DNA of 59,926 bases from a bacterium (GTDB lineage Bacteria; Myxococcota_A; UBA9160; UBA6930): assembly GCA_024226235.1 (NCBI GenBank), contig JAAELW010000109.1, positions 1 through 59,926 on the forward strand, given 5' to 3'. Made by a program: the position numbers and the translations under genes. The notes under the pieces were generated by a model. The model saw nothing but the letters and a program-made list of their open reading frames with translations. It made no database searches and was not told where the DNA came from. This document shows positions 1 to 8,147 of the stretch, one piece after another (the first letter of the stretch is position 1; every line of letters begins with the position of its first letter).

Positions 1-2
1 AA

Positions 3-1343
3 CTCGTGGAACGCATGCGTGAACGCGCGGGAAACACCTCGCCCGGAGATTGGGTCACCGGGATGGGCTACGACGACACGCTGTTGGCCGAGGGCCGACA
101 CCCGACGCGGTTCGATCTCGACCGGGTCTCCACCGAGCATCCAGTGGCAGTCCTCCACATCTCCGGCCATCTCGCTTCGGTGAACAGCCGGGCGATCCAG
201 GACCTGGGCTGGGACGCGAGCACCCCCGATCCCGATGGCGGTGTGATCCGGCGCGATCCGGACAGCGGCGAGCCCGACGGCGTGCTGGAAGAAACCGCGA
301 TGGAGCCGCTGCAGGCCGATCTCCTGAGCCCCGGCCCGAGGCAAGCCCTGGCCATGGTGCGGCTGGCCGTGAAGCGCGCCGTAGCCCAGGGCGTGACGAC
401 CGCGCAGACCGGGTACACACCGGCCTCCCAGCTGCGTCTGTTTCCGTGGCTCTCGAGGCTCGGCATCATCCCCATCCGGCTGGTTCTATGGCCTAGCATG
501 GAGGCACTCGACGAGCAGCTCGACGGGGGCGAGCCCTACACCACCTACGATCCGGATTGGGTGCGCATCGGTGCGGTGAAGCTGATCGCCGATGGCTCGA
601 TCCAGGGCTACACGGGCTACCTGGGCGAGCCCTACCACGTGCCCCCCGGAGACGACCCGACATTCCGCGGCTATCCGCGCATCGCTCCCGACGAGCTGAT
701 CACCCGGGTCAAGCGCTACCACGCCGCCGGTTGGCAGATCGCGATTCACGGCAACGGCGATGCGTCCATCGATGACATCCTCGACGCCTTCGAGGCGGCT
801 TTCGATGAGATCCCGGCCAAAGACGCCCGGCCGATCGTGATCCACGCGCAGATGGCACGCGACGACCAGCTCGACCGGATGCGAGAGCTAGGCGTAATTC
901 CCTCTTTCTTCAGCCTGCACACCTACTATTGGGGCGATCGGCATCGCGATCTGTTCATGGGGCCCGAGCGAGCCGCACGCATGAGCCCAGCCAAGAGCGC
1001 TCTCGACAAGGGGGTGCGTTTCACGATCCACTGCGACGCCCCCGTGGTGCCGATGGAGCCGCTGCGGTTGATCTGGTCTGCAGTGAACCGCAAGAGCAGC
1101 AGCGGCCAGGAGATCGGGCCGGCCGAGCGCATCACCCCGATGCAGGCATTGCGCGCGACGACGATCGACGCCGCGTATTCGTACCATGACGAAGCGATCA
1201 AGGGCTCGCTCGAGGCCGGCAAGCTCGCAGACTTCGTGATCCTCTCCGCATCGCCCCTGGATGACCCCGCCCGGATCGACGAGATCCAGGTGCTCGAGAC
1301 CTTCGTCGGCGGCGAGCGCGTCTACCGTGCGGGCGACGAATGA
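3..1343 (+). CDS. Amidohydrolase, YtcJ-like (5' end missing)
   Basis: C-terminal about 446 residues of a metal-dependent amidohydrolase of the YtcJ/exoenzyme-regulatory AmidoHydro_3 type; the frame is open to the window edge, so the true start and the N-terminal HxH metal motif lie upstream. Visible family marks are GSIQGYTGYLGEPY, the metal-site histidine of AIHGNGD, IVIHAQM, FTIHCDAPVVP with the catalytic aspartate, and the closing GKLADFVIL strand typical of the beta-sandwich subdomain. Members hydrolyse C-N bonds of amides or cyclic amides; the substrate cannot be read from sequence. The stop overlaps the start of the next gene (ATGA), so the two are probably co-transcribed. Confidence 0.9.
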   Translation, partial: LVERMRERAGNTSPGDWVTGMGYDDTLLAEGRHPTRFDLDRVSTEHPVAVLHISGHLASVNSRAIQDLGWDASTPDPDGGVIRRDPDSGEPDGVLEETAMEPLQADLLSPGPRQALAMVRLAVKRAVAQGVTTAQTGYTPASQLRLFPWLSRLGIIPIRLVLWPSMEALDEQLDGGEPYTTYDPDWVRIGAVKLIADGSIQGYTGYLGEPYHVPPGDDPTFRGYPRIAPDELITRVKRYHAAGWQIAIHGNGDASIDDILDAFEAAFDEIPAKDARPIVIHAQMARDDQLDRMRELGVIPSFFSLHTYYWGDRHRDLFMGPERAARMSPAKSALDKGVRFTIHCDAPVVPMEPLRLIWSAVNRKSSSGQEIGPAERITPMQALRATTIDAAYSYHDEAIKGSLEAGKLADFVILSASPLDDPARIDEIQVLETFVGGERVYRAGDE

Positions 1344-1669
1344 CCCGGCTTCGCAAGCAGCGCCCGGACGATCCGCCTCTCGACGAAGAGGTCGTCCATC
1401 TGCAGATCACGGAAGCGCTCGACCTCCACGACTTCGCGCCACGGGAAATCCCCGAGCTGGTCGAGGCATACCTGGAGGCCGCCTGGGAGAAAGGCTTTCG
1501 CCAGGTGCGGTTGATTCACGGACGTGGCAAGGGCGTGCAGCGCGCCCGAATCCAGAGCCTGCTCGCGAAGATCCCACACGCCAACTCCTGGGCCGATGCA
1601 CCCGCTGAGCGAGGTGGATGGGGCGCCACCCTCGTTCAGCTCTGCGACCCGGACGGCAGCCAGGGCTAG
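1340..1669 (+). CDS. Smr domain protein
   Basis: A 109-residue stand-alone Smr (small MutS-related) domain. LDLHDF at residues 28-32 and IHGRGKG at 59-65 are the two signature motifs, with the helix between them (residues 35-50) and the final GGWGATLV strand also fitting. Smr domains bind branched DNA or nick nucleic acid and occur either fused to MutS2 or alone, as here. The start overlaps the stop of the amidohydrolase by 4 nt (ATGA), indicating translational coupling. The 3' side runs directly into a tandem repeat. The role in this organism is unknown. Confidence 0.85.
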   Translation: MTRLRKQRPDDPPLDEEVVHLQITEALDLHDFAPREIPELVEAYLEAAWEKGFRQVRLIHGRGKGVQRARIQSLLAKIPHANSWADAPAERGGWGATLVQLCDPDGSQG

Positions 1670-1680
1670 ACCACCCGTTC

Positions 1681-1785
1681 AGGCGGATCGGATTCAGGCG
1701 GATCGGATTCAGGCGGATCGGATTCAGGCGGATCGGATTCAGGCGGATCGGATTCAGGTGAATCGAGGTCAGGTGGATCGGTGTC
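1681..1785 (+). repeat. 15-bp tandem repeat before prsW-like gene
   Basis: Five perfect head-to-tail copies of AGGCGGATCGGATTC (1681-1755) are followed by two degenerate copies (1756-1770 and 1771-1785). The unit is five codons long, so copy-number change would not shift a frame. Each copy holds a Shine-Dalgarno-like AGGCGG; the last degenerate copy carries AGGTGG four bases before the GTG at 1781. In the frame of the following gene the repeat reads GGSDS, but a TAG at 1667 and the lack of an upstream start mean it is not obviously translated in that frame. Confidence 0.95.
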
Positions 1786-2521
1786 CGCGTCGATGAGACC
1801 CTGCATGCCCGGCCTGGCCCATCTGCTGCTGTTGATCGTGCCCGCGACCTTCGGGGGCGCAGCCGCGTGGATCGCCTACCTGCGTTGGAAGGATCGCCGC
1901 ACCCCAGAGCCCTGGCCGCTGATGATCGCTGCCGCAGCCCTCGGCTCGCTCGCGGTGCTGTTCGCGCACTTCGGCTACCGAGCCCTCGATGGTGTCGGGC
2001 TTCACGCGAGCTGGGAGCTGTTGACCGGCCCACTGCCCGGCGCGATGGCGGGCGCCCTCGCCATCGGCACGGTGGAAGAAACCGCCAAGCTGCTTCCCGT
2101 GCTGCCTTTCGTATGGGCCGCGCGGAGCTTCAATGAAATCTGGGACGGCCCGGTCTACGCAGGCGCTTCGGCGGTGGGCTTCGCGCTGGCCGAGGCCGTT
2201 CTGCTCGCAAGCCTGGGCGAGACCGATATGACTTCGACGCTGGCCCGCGCCGCAGCGGCGCCCATTACCCACGTGGTGTTTGCCGGCCCCTGGGGCCTGG
2301 GCCTGGCCTACTCCGCACTCCGCGGAGCGCGCTGGGCCTTCCCACTGGGCTTCGCGATCTCCGCCACCAGCCACGGCGCCTACGATCTACTGCTCGCCCG
2401 GCCCGGCCTGCAGCTGGCCGCGGCGGGGCTGGTCGGCGTTCTATGGCTGGTATGGATCGCGGTCGCGGCGCGTCTCACCCGCGAGCGGCGCCGATACCCC
2501 CGGCCCGACTCACACCGCTGA
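1781..2521 (+). CDS. PrsW-type intramembrane metalloprotease
   Basis: About 246 residues and mostly hydrophobic, with roughly seven to eight membrane segments. From the GTG start the family motifs are VEETAK (double glutamate near residues 99-100), GASAVGFALAEA, ITHVVF (histidine near 164) and SHGAYD (histidine near 198). These are the conserved E/H residues of PrsW/CAAX-like glutamic intramembrane proteases, which cleave membrane proteins such as anti-sigma factors. The start is uncertain: GTG 1781 has AGGTGG just upstream, while ATG 1793 and ATG 1805 are in frame. The substrate is unknown. Its 3' end overlaps the convergent selenoprotein gene by 12 nt. Confidence 0.85.
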   Translation: MSASMRPCMPGLAHLLLLIVPATFGGAAAWIAYLRWKDRRTPEPWPLMIAAAALGSLAVLFAHFGYRALDGVGLHASWELLTGPLPGAMAGALAIGTVEETAKLLPVLPFVWAARSFNEIWDGPVYAGASAVGFALAEAVLLASLGETDMTSTLARAAAAPITHVVFAGPWGLGLAYSALRGARWAFPLGFAISATSHGAYDLLLARPGLQLAAAGLVGVLWLVWIAVAARLTRERRRYPRPDSHR

Positions 2522-3733
2522 GCCATCCCCCGGCGGCTTCGGCCCCATCCGCTTCGCGACGAACGGCACGAGCGGGCGCAACAAGCGCCCCGCCAGACGC
2601 CCCAGCCCACTGGTCGGTGCCGTCTCACTGGCCGAGCCGTAGGCATCGATTCCGAGTTGCTCCCGGAGATCGGCCGAAACCAGCTTGACCGGCACATCGA
2701 GCGGTATGCCCGTGCCGTCGGCGATCCGCACCATGCGCTGAAAATTCCCAGCAACTGCCGCGGCATCGATGGTCCCTGCATCCCCGACCACCTGGCGAAG
2801 TGCCTCCCGCGCCGGAGCGATTTCGGCTTCGTCGCCACCGACGATCGCTTCGGCGAAGCGCACCAGCTCCGCGGCATGCTCCACGCCGCTATCCGACACA
2901 TCGCCACCCGTCACCACGCTCAAGTCCACCGCATTGCCCGTCATCTCGCCGCCCGCACGGAGCAGCACCGAGTGGGAGCTGGTTCAATAGAAACACTCGT
3001 TGAGCGCGGATACCCGCCCCGCAACGAGCTCGATCTGCGCCCGATCGAGCGCCCGCCCCTCGGAATAGAGCGGATCTCCGACGGCCCAGTTCGGCACATA
3101 CTGAACCGCAGACAGATCATTCAACGCGCGAACCGCATCGGGAACCAGACTCAGGGCCCGGATCACGTTCCCCGTCTGCCGCCCCCCGAACAGATCCGCC
3201 TCCTCCCCTCGCGCCTGACCCGCCCCGATCATCGGCACCCATGCCGTCTCGTGCTCGAGGCCCCCGGGCCGACGGCCCGTCGGCTCGCCTTCTTCAGGCC
3301 GAGGAAGCGCCTCGAGCGCAAGCCCGAGCCCGCGATGGAACGAGTCGATGCTGATCACCACCACGACGACACCCAGCAGCTCGACATAGTGGCCGTCCGA
3401 TACACCTTGGGCCGCCAGCTTCTCGACCCACGTCCGCGACAGACGCGATGCGTCTGTGACCAGGCGATGCACCGCATCGATCGCGGCCTCCGCGAGCTCA
3501 CTCGCCTCGGCGTGATCATGCTCGCCGTCCACCGAGAACGGCGACAGCGCCCGCCTTCGCTCCGCACAAAGAGCGCAGTCCGCAGCCCGGCGCACCTCTT
3601 CTGCAAGCGCCACGCGCTGGGCACCCGTCCACCAGGCCCCGGGCCGAGCAAGTGCTTGCCAAGCGGCACGGTAGGCCTGCGGGAGATCGTCTCGAATCTG
3701 CCAGGAGGTCGTTTCGAAGGCAAAATCGTCCAT
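2510..3733 (-). CDS. Two-domain AhpD-like selenoprotein (in-frame UGA = Sec250)
   Basis: A 407-residue AhpD/carboxymuconolactone-decarboxylase-like protein read through one TGA. From ATG 3733 the frame is open for 249 codons, meets TGA at 2986-2984, then stays open in the same frame for 157 more codons. The TGA sits in NECFY-TGA-TSSHS: E235, C247, position 250 and H254 match the spacing of the AhpD active site (E, C, C, H) exactly, with the TGA at the second cysteine, giving CxxU. The N-terminal half holds a second pair, CALC (C53, C56). AhpD-like enzymes are thiol peroxidases or disulfide reductases. The gene has its own strand and no close partner. A frame-preserving nonsense mutation is the alternative, but the exact placement and the hairpin downstream favour Sec. 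Confidence 0.85.
2952..2976 (-). promoter_or_regulatory. Candidate bacterial SECIS hairpin
   Basis: Directly after the UGA, minus-strand bases 2976-2968 (CCCACTCGG) pair with 2960-2952 (CCGTGCGGG) as a 9-position stem with two mismatches, closing a 7-nt loop TGCTGCT at 2967-2961. The loop starts 17 nt after the UGA and has G at its second position. Both fit the general bacterial SECIS model recognised by SelB. It was folded by eye, with no energy calculation. Confidence 0.6.
2984..2986 (-). other. Predicted selenocysteine UGA codon
   Basis: TGA on the minus strand at codon 250 of the AhpD-like gene. It replaces the C-terminal cysteine of an active-site CxxC, the classic position for Sec in redox enzymes, and coding resumes at once with the conserved TSSHS segment carrying the active-site histidine. 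Confidence 0.82.
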
Positions 3734-3862
3734 CCGGGCAGAATAGCGCCCTCTGGCCCCGACACCCGTTGCGCCGGGCCTGTGGAGTCGGGGATCATCA
3801 TGGGCCGGTGCGATGGATCCCAGCCAGGCGTTTCTGCTCGGCATACTTACGGAGAACACACA

Positions 3863-4321
3863 ATGAATTTCCGATTCGACACGAGCCACATCGATTGGCA
3901 TCACATCGCCGCGGGGGCCGACTTCGAGGAGTTCGACCTCACCTACGACTATTCCATTCTCGGTTACGACACGAAGAGCGGCACGCTCGACATGCTGATG
4001 CGATGGGCCGGCGACGGCGGCTATTGCGAGAGGCACCGTCACACGGGCATCACCTCGACCCTGGTGCTCGAGGGTGAGCAGCACCTCGACGAGCTCTTGC
4101 CCGACGGAACCGTCCGACACAAGGTGCGTCGGGCCGGCGATTACGCGCTCTCTCTTGGAGTCGAGCCGCCCCACCTCGAACGCGGTGGGCCCGAGGGCGC
4201 GACGGCCCTGCTCTCGATGCACACGTCGAACGGAGTGCTCTTCGAACTGCTCGATGCGGACCTGAAGGTGCTGACCGAGGTCTCGATCGAGCTGTTGGTG
4301 GACCGTTGGGATTCCCGATAG
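3863..4321 (+). CDS. Cupin-fold protein
   Basis: A 152-residue single-domain protein. The stretch CERHRHTG (H58, H60) followed by LVLEGEQH (E70, H73) is a cupin metal-site pattern, with the DG turn and later strand region as in ChrR-type cupins. Such domains bind Fe, Mn or Zn and act as small dioxygenases, isomerases or sensors; nothing here fixes which. ATG 3863 is preceded by GGAGA at 3851-3855. A longer open frame exists upstream but runs antisense through the selenoprotein gene and is not coding. The last codons, ending at the stop, are duplicated just downstream. Confidence 0.75.
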   Translation: MNFRFDTSHIDWHHIAAGADFEEFDLTYDYSILGYDTKSGTLDMLMRWAGDGGYCERHRHTGITSTLVLEGEQHLDELLPDGTVRHKVRRAGDYALSLGVEPPHLERGGPEGATALLSMHTSNGVLFELLDADLKVLTEVSIELLVDRWDSR

Positions 4322-4359
4322 CCGACTGCGTTCCGACGGCCCGCTGGGATTCCCGATAG
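4307..4359 (+). repeat. Short direct repeat at cupin gene end
   Basis: TGGGATTCCCGATAG occurs at 4307-4321, where it encodes the last four residues and the stop, and again at 4345-4359, 38 bp on. It looks like a small local duplication. No function is seen. Confidence 0.8.
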
Positions 4360-4396
4360 GGGGAGACTTCTCGGCCAGGCGCTAGCATTGGATCGT

Positions 4397-5773
4397 ATGG
4401 CCGATCTTCGCACTCAGGTCCACGATGCCTACCGAGCATGGTCGCCCGAGTCCGCGCACCTGATCGAAGCCGCACGCGACGTCTTCCCGGGTGGCGACAC
4501 ACGGATGAGCGCCCACTTCGGGCCGTATCCGCTGTTCATCGAGCGCGCCGAGGGTTGCCATCTCTACGATGCAGACGGCCACGAGATCCGCGACTTCATG
4601 AACAATTTCACATCGCTGATCCACGGGCACGCGAACCCGGATGTGGTCGAGGCCGTCTGCGATCAGATGCGACAGGGCTCGGCGTACGCGGCGCCGACCC
4701 GGAGCCAGGTCGCGCTGGGTTCGCTCTTGCAGGAGCGCATTCCCTCGATCGAACAGCTGCGCTTCACGAGTTCGGGCAGCGAAGCCACGCTGATGACGCT
4801 GCGCTGCGCGCGAGCCGTGACCGGCAAGCACCGGATCATGAAAATGGAAGGCGGCTACCACGGAAGCTACGAGCTTGCGGAGGTGAGCCTCGTGCCCCTG
4901 CCCGGGCTTTCCGGCCTGCCTGATGCCCCCACACCCGTGCCGATCGATGCCAGCATTCCACCGAGCATTCTCGGTGACGTCGTGCCGTGTCCGTTCAACG
5001 ACCCCGAGACAGCGCAGGCCCTGATCGCACGCCATTCCCACGAACTGGCGGCCGTGATCGTAGAGCCAGTGCTCGGAAGCATGGGGATGATCCCGGCGAC
5101 CCGCGAATTCCTGCAGGCATTGCGCGATGCCACGAGTGCGCACGGCGTGCTGCTCGTATTCGACGAGGTGATTACGCTTCGCATCGCACTCGGCGGAGCA
5201 CAGCAACACCACGGCGTGGTCCCCGATCTGACTGCCCTCGGCAAGATCATTGGCGGCGGCCTGCCAATCGGCGCGTTCGGAGGCTCCGAGGAACTGATGC
5301 GCGTGTTCCACCCCGATGAGCCGAACCCTGTGATGCACGCCAGCACCTTCAGCGGGAACCCGCTCTCGATGGCCGCTGGCGCTGCGGCCATGGGGCAGTG
5401 GAATACCGCCACGATCGAACGCACCAACGATCTGGGAGACAGGTTGCGGTCGGGATTCAATGACGCGTTCGCACGCCACGGCATCCGCGGCCAGGCCATC
5501 GGACTGGGCTCACTCGTGAACCTCCACCTCACCGATGCGCCGCTGACTGACGCCCGGGGCACACTCGACGGTTTCATCCGTTCTGGCCCGATCAATTCCT
5601 TGTTGCATCTGGCGATGCTCCAACGCGGCGTCGCGAGCGCCAGCCGCCTGATGTACTGCACGTCGACCGCGATGACAGATGGCGACGTCGACTTCGCGAT
5701 CGACGCGCTGGACGACGCCCTCGCGACCCTGCGCCCGGGGATCGAAGCCGAGTACCCGGCACTCATCGGCTGA
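4397..5773 (+). CDS. Class III PLP aminotransferase (glutamate-1-semialdehyde aminomutase-like)
   Basis: A 458-residue class III aminotransferase. Features in order are FPGGDTRMSAHFGPYP near the N-terminus (as in HemL-type enzymes), TSSGSEATLMTLRCAR for PLP phosphate binding, GGYHGSYE, LVFDEVI with the PLP-N1 aspartate, and the Schiff-base lysine in LGKIIGGGLPIGAFGG (about residue 283). It resembles glutamate-1-semialdehyde 2,1-aminomutases but also the many paralogues acting on other amino compounds; with no haem genes nearby I do not call hemL. The start is ATG 4397; a TTG lies 9 nt upstream. The short spacing to the next gene (36 nt) would allow co-transcription. Confidence 0.85.
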   Translation: MADLRTQVHDAYRAWSPESAHLIEAARDVFPGGDTRMSAHFGPYPLFIERAEGCHLYDADGHEIRDFMNNFTSLIHGHANPDVVEAVCDQMRQGSAYAAPTRSQVALGSLLQERIPSIEQLRFTSSGSEATLMTLRCARAVTGKHRIMKMEGGYHGSYELAEVSLVPLPGLSGLPDAPTPVPIDASIPPSILGDVVPCPFNDPETAQALIARHSHELAAVIVEPVLGSMGMIPATREFLQALRDATSAHGVLLVFDEVITLRIALGGAQQHHGVVPDLTALGKIIGGGLPIGAFGGSEELMRVFHPDEPNPVMHASTFSGNPLSMAAGAAAMGQWNTATIERTNDLGDRLRSGFNDAFARHGIRGQAIGLGSLVNLHLTDAPLTDARGTLDGFIRSGPINSLLHLAMLQRGVASASRLMYCTSTAMTDGDVDFAIDALDDALATLRPGIEAEYPALIG

Positions 5774-5809
5774 CGAGTCCGACCGTCAGCCTACCGTCTG
5801 GAGGGGAGC

Positions 5810-7768
5810 ATGTTTCGGATCCTGATCTCGATCGCGGTCGTTTCGTTCGCCTGGCCGATCTCGGCCGAGGCGCCGGCGGACCTTCCCCGCTTCGAGCCCA
5901 CCTCCTGCGCGAGCTTCGACCTGCCCGAGGAGAACGTCGAATGCGGGTTCCTGATCGTCCCCGAAAACCGGGCCGATCCCGGAGAGCGAACCCTCCGACT
6001 CGCCGTCGCCAACCTGAAGAGCCGAAGCACCAACCCCGAGCCGGACCCGGTGATCTACCTCCACGGAGGACCGGGCGGAAGTGCCATTTCGAGCGGCTCG
6101 AGATGGCTGGATCACCCGCTGCGGGACGACCGCGACTTCATCCTGCTCGATCAGCGCGGGGTCGGCTACTCGGAGCCCAAGCCCTGCCCGCAGCTATCGC
6201 ACGAGGACATGATGGTCGTGGCCCGAGACCTCTCCGGAGGCAAGGCCATGGCAGAGCGCCTCGCATTGTCGCTGGCCTGTCGCGACACGCTCCTGGAGGA
6301 GGGGTTCGACCTGGGCTCCTACCACAGTGATGCGAGCTCCGCCGACCTCACCGACCTTCGCCGCGTCCTCGGGCTCGACACCTGGAACTTGTACGGGATC
6401 TCCTACGGCACCAAGCTCGCCCTCAGCACGTTGCGCAACGCACCGGAGGGAATCCGCAGCGTCGTCCTCGATTCCACCTACCCTCCGGGCATCCAGTCCT
6501 TCGATCATCGGACCCTCAACCTGGTCCGTGCCCTCAAGGTGCTCTTCGAAGCCTGCGCATCCGACCCAGCATGCGCCACTGCCTATCCGGATCCGAAGGA
6601 GACCTTCTTCGCAGCCCTGAAGGACCTGCAGGGCAATCCACTGACCGTGCCCATCGACAGCGGCGGACCCCTTCCGATCGAAGAGTTCACCATCAACGGT
6701 CAGGACTTCTTGATCGCCGCGCACCAGATGCTCTACCGGCGCCCGATGATCGCGCTGATCCCCTTCACATTGGAGGCCATGAGGACGCGGAATCTGGAGG
6801 CTCTGCATGGCCTGATCGACAGCTTCGGCGAACGGGCTTCGGGGATCAACCGCGCGACGTACAACATGGTGGAGTGCTACGAGCGTGGACCGTTCGGAAG
6901 CCTTGAAGCGTACGAGGAACTGACCGCCGACCACCCGAGGCTGCGCGACAGCTTCACCTACTTCGCCGTGGACCAGCAGATCTGCGACGTCTGGGCGGAC
7001 GACCACGCGGGGCCCGAGGAGGCACTTCCGGTAAGCAGCGACATCCCCTCCCTGATCCTGGCCGGCGATTTCGACCCGATCACGCCGCCCGAGTGGGGTG
7101 TGCGCGCCGCACAGACCCTCGAGAAGAACTTCTTTCTCCAGTTCCCAGGCATTGGCCATGGAGCCAGCGTCTCCCATCCGTGCCCCGAGGCCATCACCGT
7201 CGCCTTCGTTCGGGATCCCACGCGAGAACCCGACGCGAGCTGCATGGCCGAGATGGAATCCCTCCCGTTCGTGACCGACCTCCACGTCAACAGCGGCGTG
7301 TATCGGCTCTCGAAGGCATTGCTGATCAAGCGCGACACCGGAGCCGCAATCGCGTGGGCTGCCGTCGCACTGGCACTGCTCACCGGTGCGCTCTGGGTGC
7401 CACTCGCCGCGCTGATCGGACGAATCCGACGGCGAACTGAACAGCAGGAGCGCGAAGGAACCGCGGCTCTCTGGATGGCCACCTCGGCCTGCATGCTTGC
7501 CCTGGTCTTCCTTCTGGGGCTGGGTGCCACGTTGCTGATCACCGCCGACCACAATCCGGTGATCCTCGCGTTCGGGGTTCCGGGATGGGCGGCTCCGCTA
7601 TTCCTGCTCCCGGTCCTAATCGCGCTCACGATCGCAGGCGCCCTTCTTCTGACACCCTCGGCCTGGAGATCGTCCTGGTGGTCCCTTTGGAGAAAGCTCC
7701 TGCATACGGTTTCGATCCTCGGCTGTGCCGGATTCCTGGCGCTTTTGGCCCGCTTCGGAATCTTCTGA
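5810..7768 (+). CDS. Exported alpha/beta hydrolase with C-terminal membrane segments
   Basis: A 652-residue protein. Residues 1-20 form a signal peptide ending near ISAEAPA. The hydrolase domain shows HGGPGG (oxyanion region, about 85-90), the nucleophile S198 in GISYG, the acid in LAGDFDPITPPEWG and the histidine in GIGHG, as in TAP-like/prolyl aminopeptidase-type hydrolases. The last 160 residues contain about four hydrophobic segments, so the enzyme is probably membrane anchored at its C-terminus facing the periplasm, which is unusual for this family. GAGGGGAGC stands before ATG 5810. Substrate is unknown: peptide, ester or lactone. Confidence 0.85.
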   Translation: MFRILISIAVVSFAWPISAEAPADLPRFEPTSCASFDLPEENVECGFLIVPENRADPGERTLRLAVANLKSRSTNPEPDPVIYLHGGPGGSAISSGSRWLDHPLRDDRDFILLDQRGVGYSEPKPCPQLSHEDMMVVARDLSGGKAMAERLALSLACRDTLLEEGFDLGSYHSDASSADLTDLRRVLGLDTWNLYGISYGTKLALSTLRNAPEGIRSVVLDSTYPPGIQSFDHRTLNLVRALKVLFEACASDPACATAYPDPKETFFAALKDLQGNPLTVPIDSGGPLPIEEFTINGQDFLIAAHQMLYRRPMIALIPFTLEAMRTRNLEALHGLIDSFGERASGINRATYNMVECYERGPFGSLEAYEELTADHPRLRDSFTYFAVDQQICDVWADDHAGPEEALPVSSDIPSLILAGDFDPITPPEWGVRAAQTLEKNFFLQFPGIGHGASVSHPCPEAITVAFVRDPTREPDASCMAEMESLPFVTDLHVNSGVYRLSKALLIKRDTGAAIAWAAVALALLTGALWVPLAALIGRIRRRTEQQEREGTAALWMATSACMLALVFLLGLGATLLITADHNPVILAFGVPGWAAPLFLLPVLIALTIAGALLLTPSAWRSSWWSLWRKLLHTVSILGCAGFLALLARFGIF

Positions 7769-7891
7769 AAGGCGACGCCCTGGACGCGTGATCGAATCCG
7801 ATCGCCAGCCTCTTCGTCGCGGAGCGCAACGCGGACCAGGCGCAGAGAGGGCGATGCGACCCGCGGGTGTGCGGGCCCCGCTTCAGCGGAG

Positions 7892-7966
7892 TGGCGTCCC
7901 CAACGGGAATCGAACCCGTGTTGCCGGCTTGAAAGGCCGGAGTCCTGACCTCTAGACGATGGGGAC
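7892..7966 (-). tRNA. tRNA-Glu (UUC)
   Basis: A 75-nt cloverleaf on the minus strand. The acceptor GTCCCC pairs with GGGGAC, the discriminator is G, and CCA is encoded at 7894-7892. The anticodon stem CCGGC/GCCGG encloses the loop CTTTCAA with anticodon TTC at 7933-7931. The T arm is ACGGGTTCGATTCCCGT. It is closely similar to the Escherichia coli tRNA-Glu layout. Confidence 0.97.
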
Positions 7967-8147
7967 GCGCGGCTCGGGAGCCGCAGGTCGGCAGTATCGC
8001 GAATGAGACTGGGGCTGGCGAGCGGGGCTTGGGCCTCAGTTCGAGCCCGCGTCACCTCGGCGGCCCCACTCGGCACCTACCCAGGTCGAGCTGCCTTGGG
8101 AATGGGGCGCGGCCTCTTCGAGGCCGTGTTGATGCTGGAGATGTGCC

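Noticed and set aside
1681-1785. Tandem repeat considered as a CRISPR array
   Set aside because: The copies are directly adjacent, 15 bp long and without spacers; no cas genes are near.
2984-2986. TGA considered as a pseudogene nonsense mutation or frameshift
   Set aside because: The frame is preserved on both sides, the active-site spacing is exact and a SECIS-like hairpin follows. I kept Sec as the main reading but left the alternative in the gene entry.
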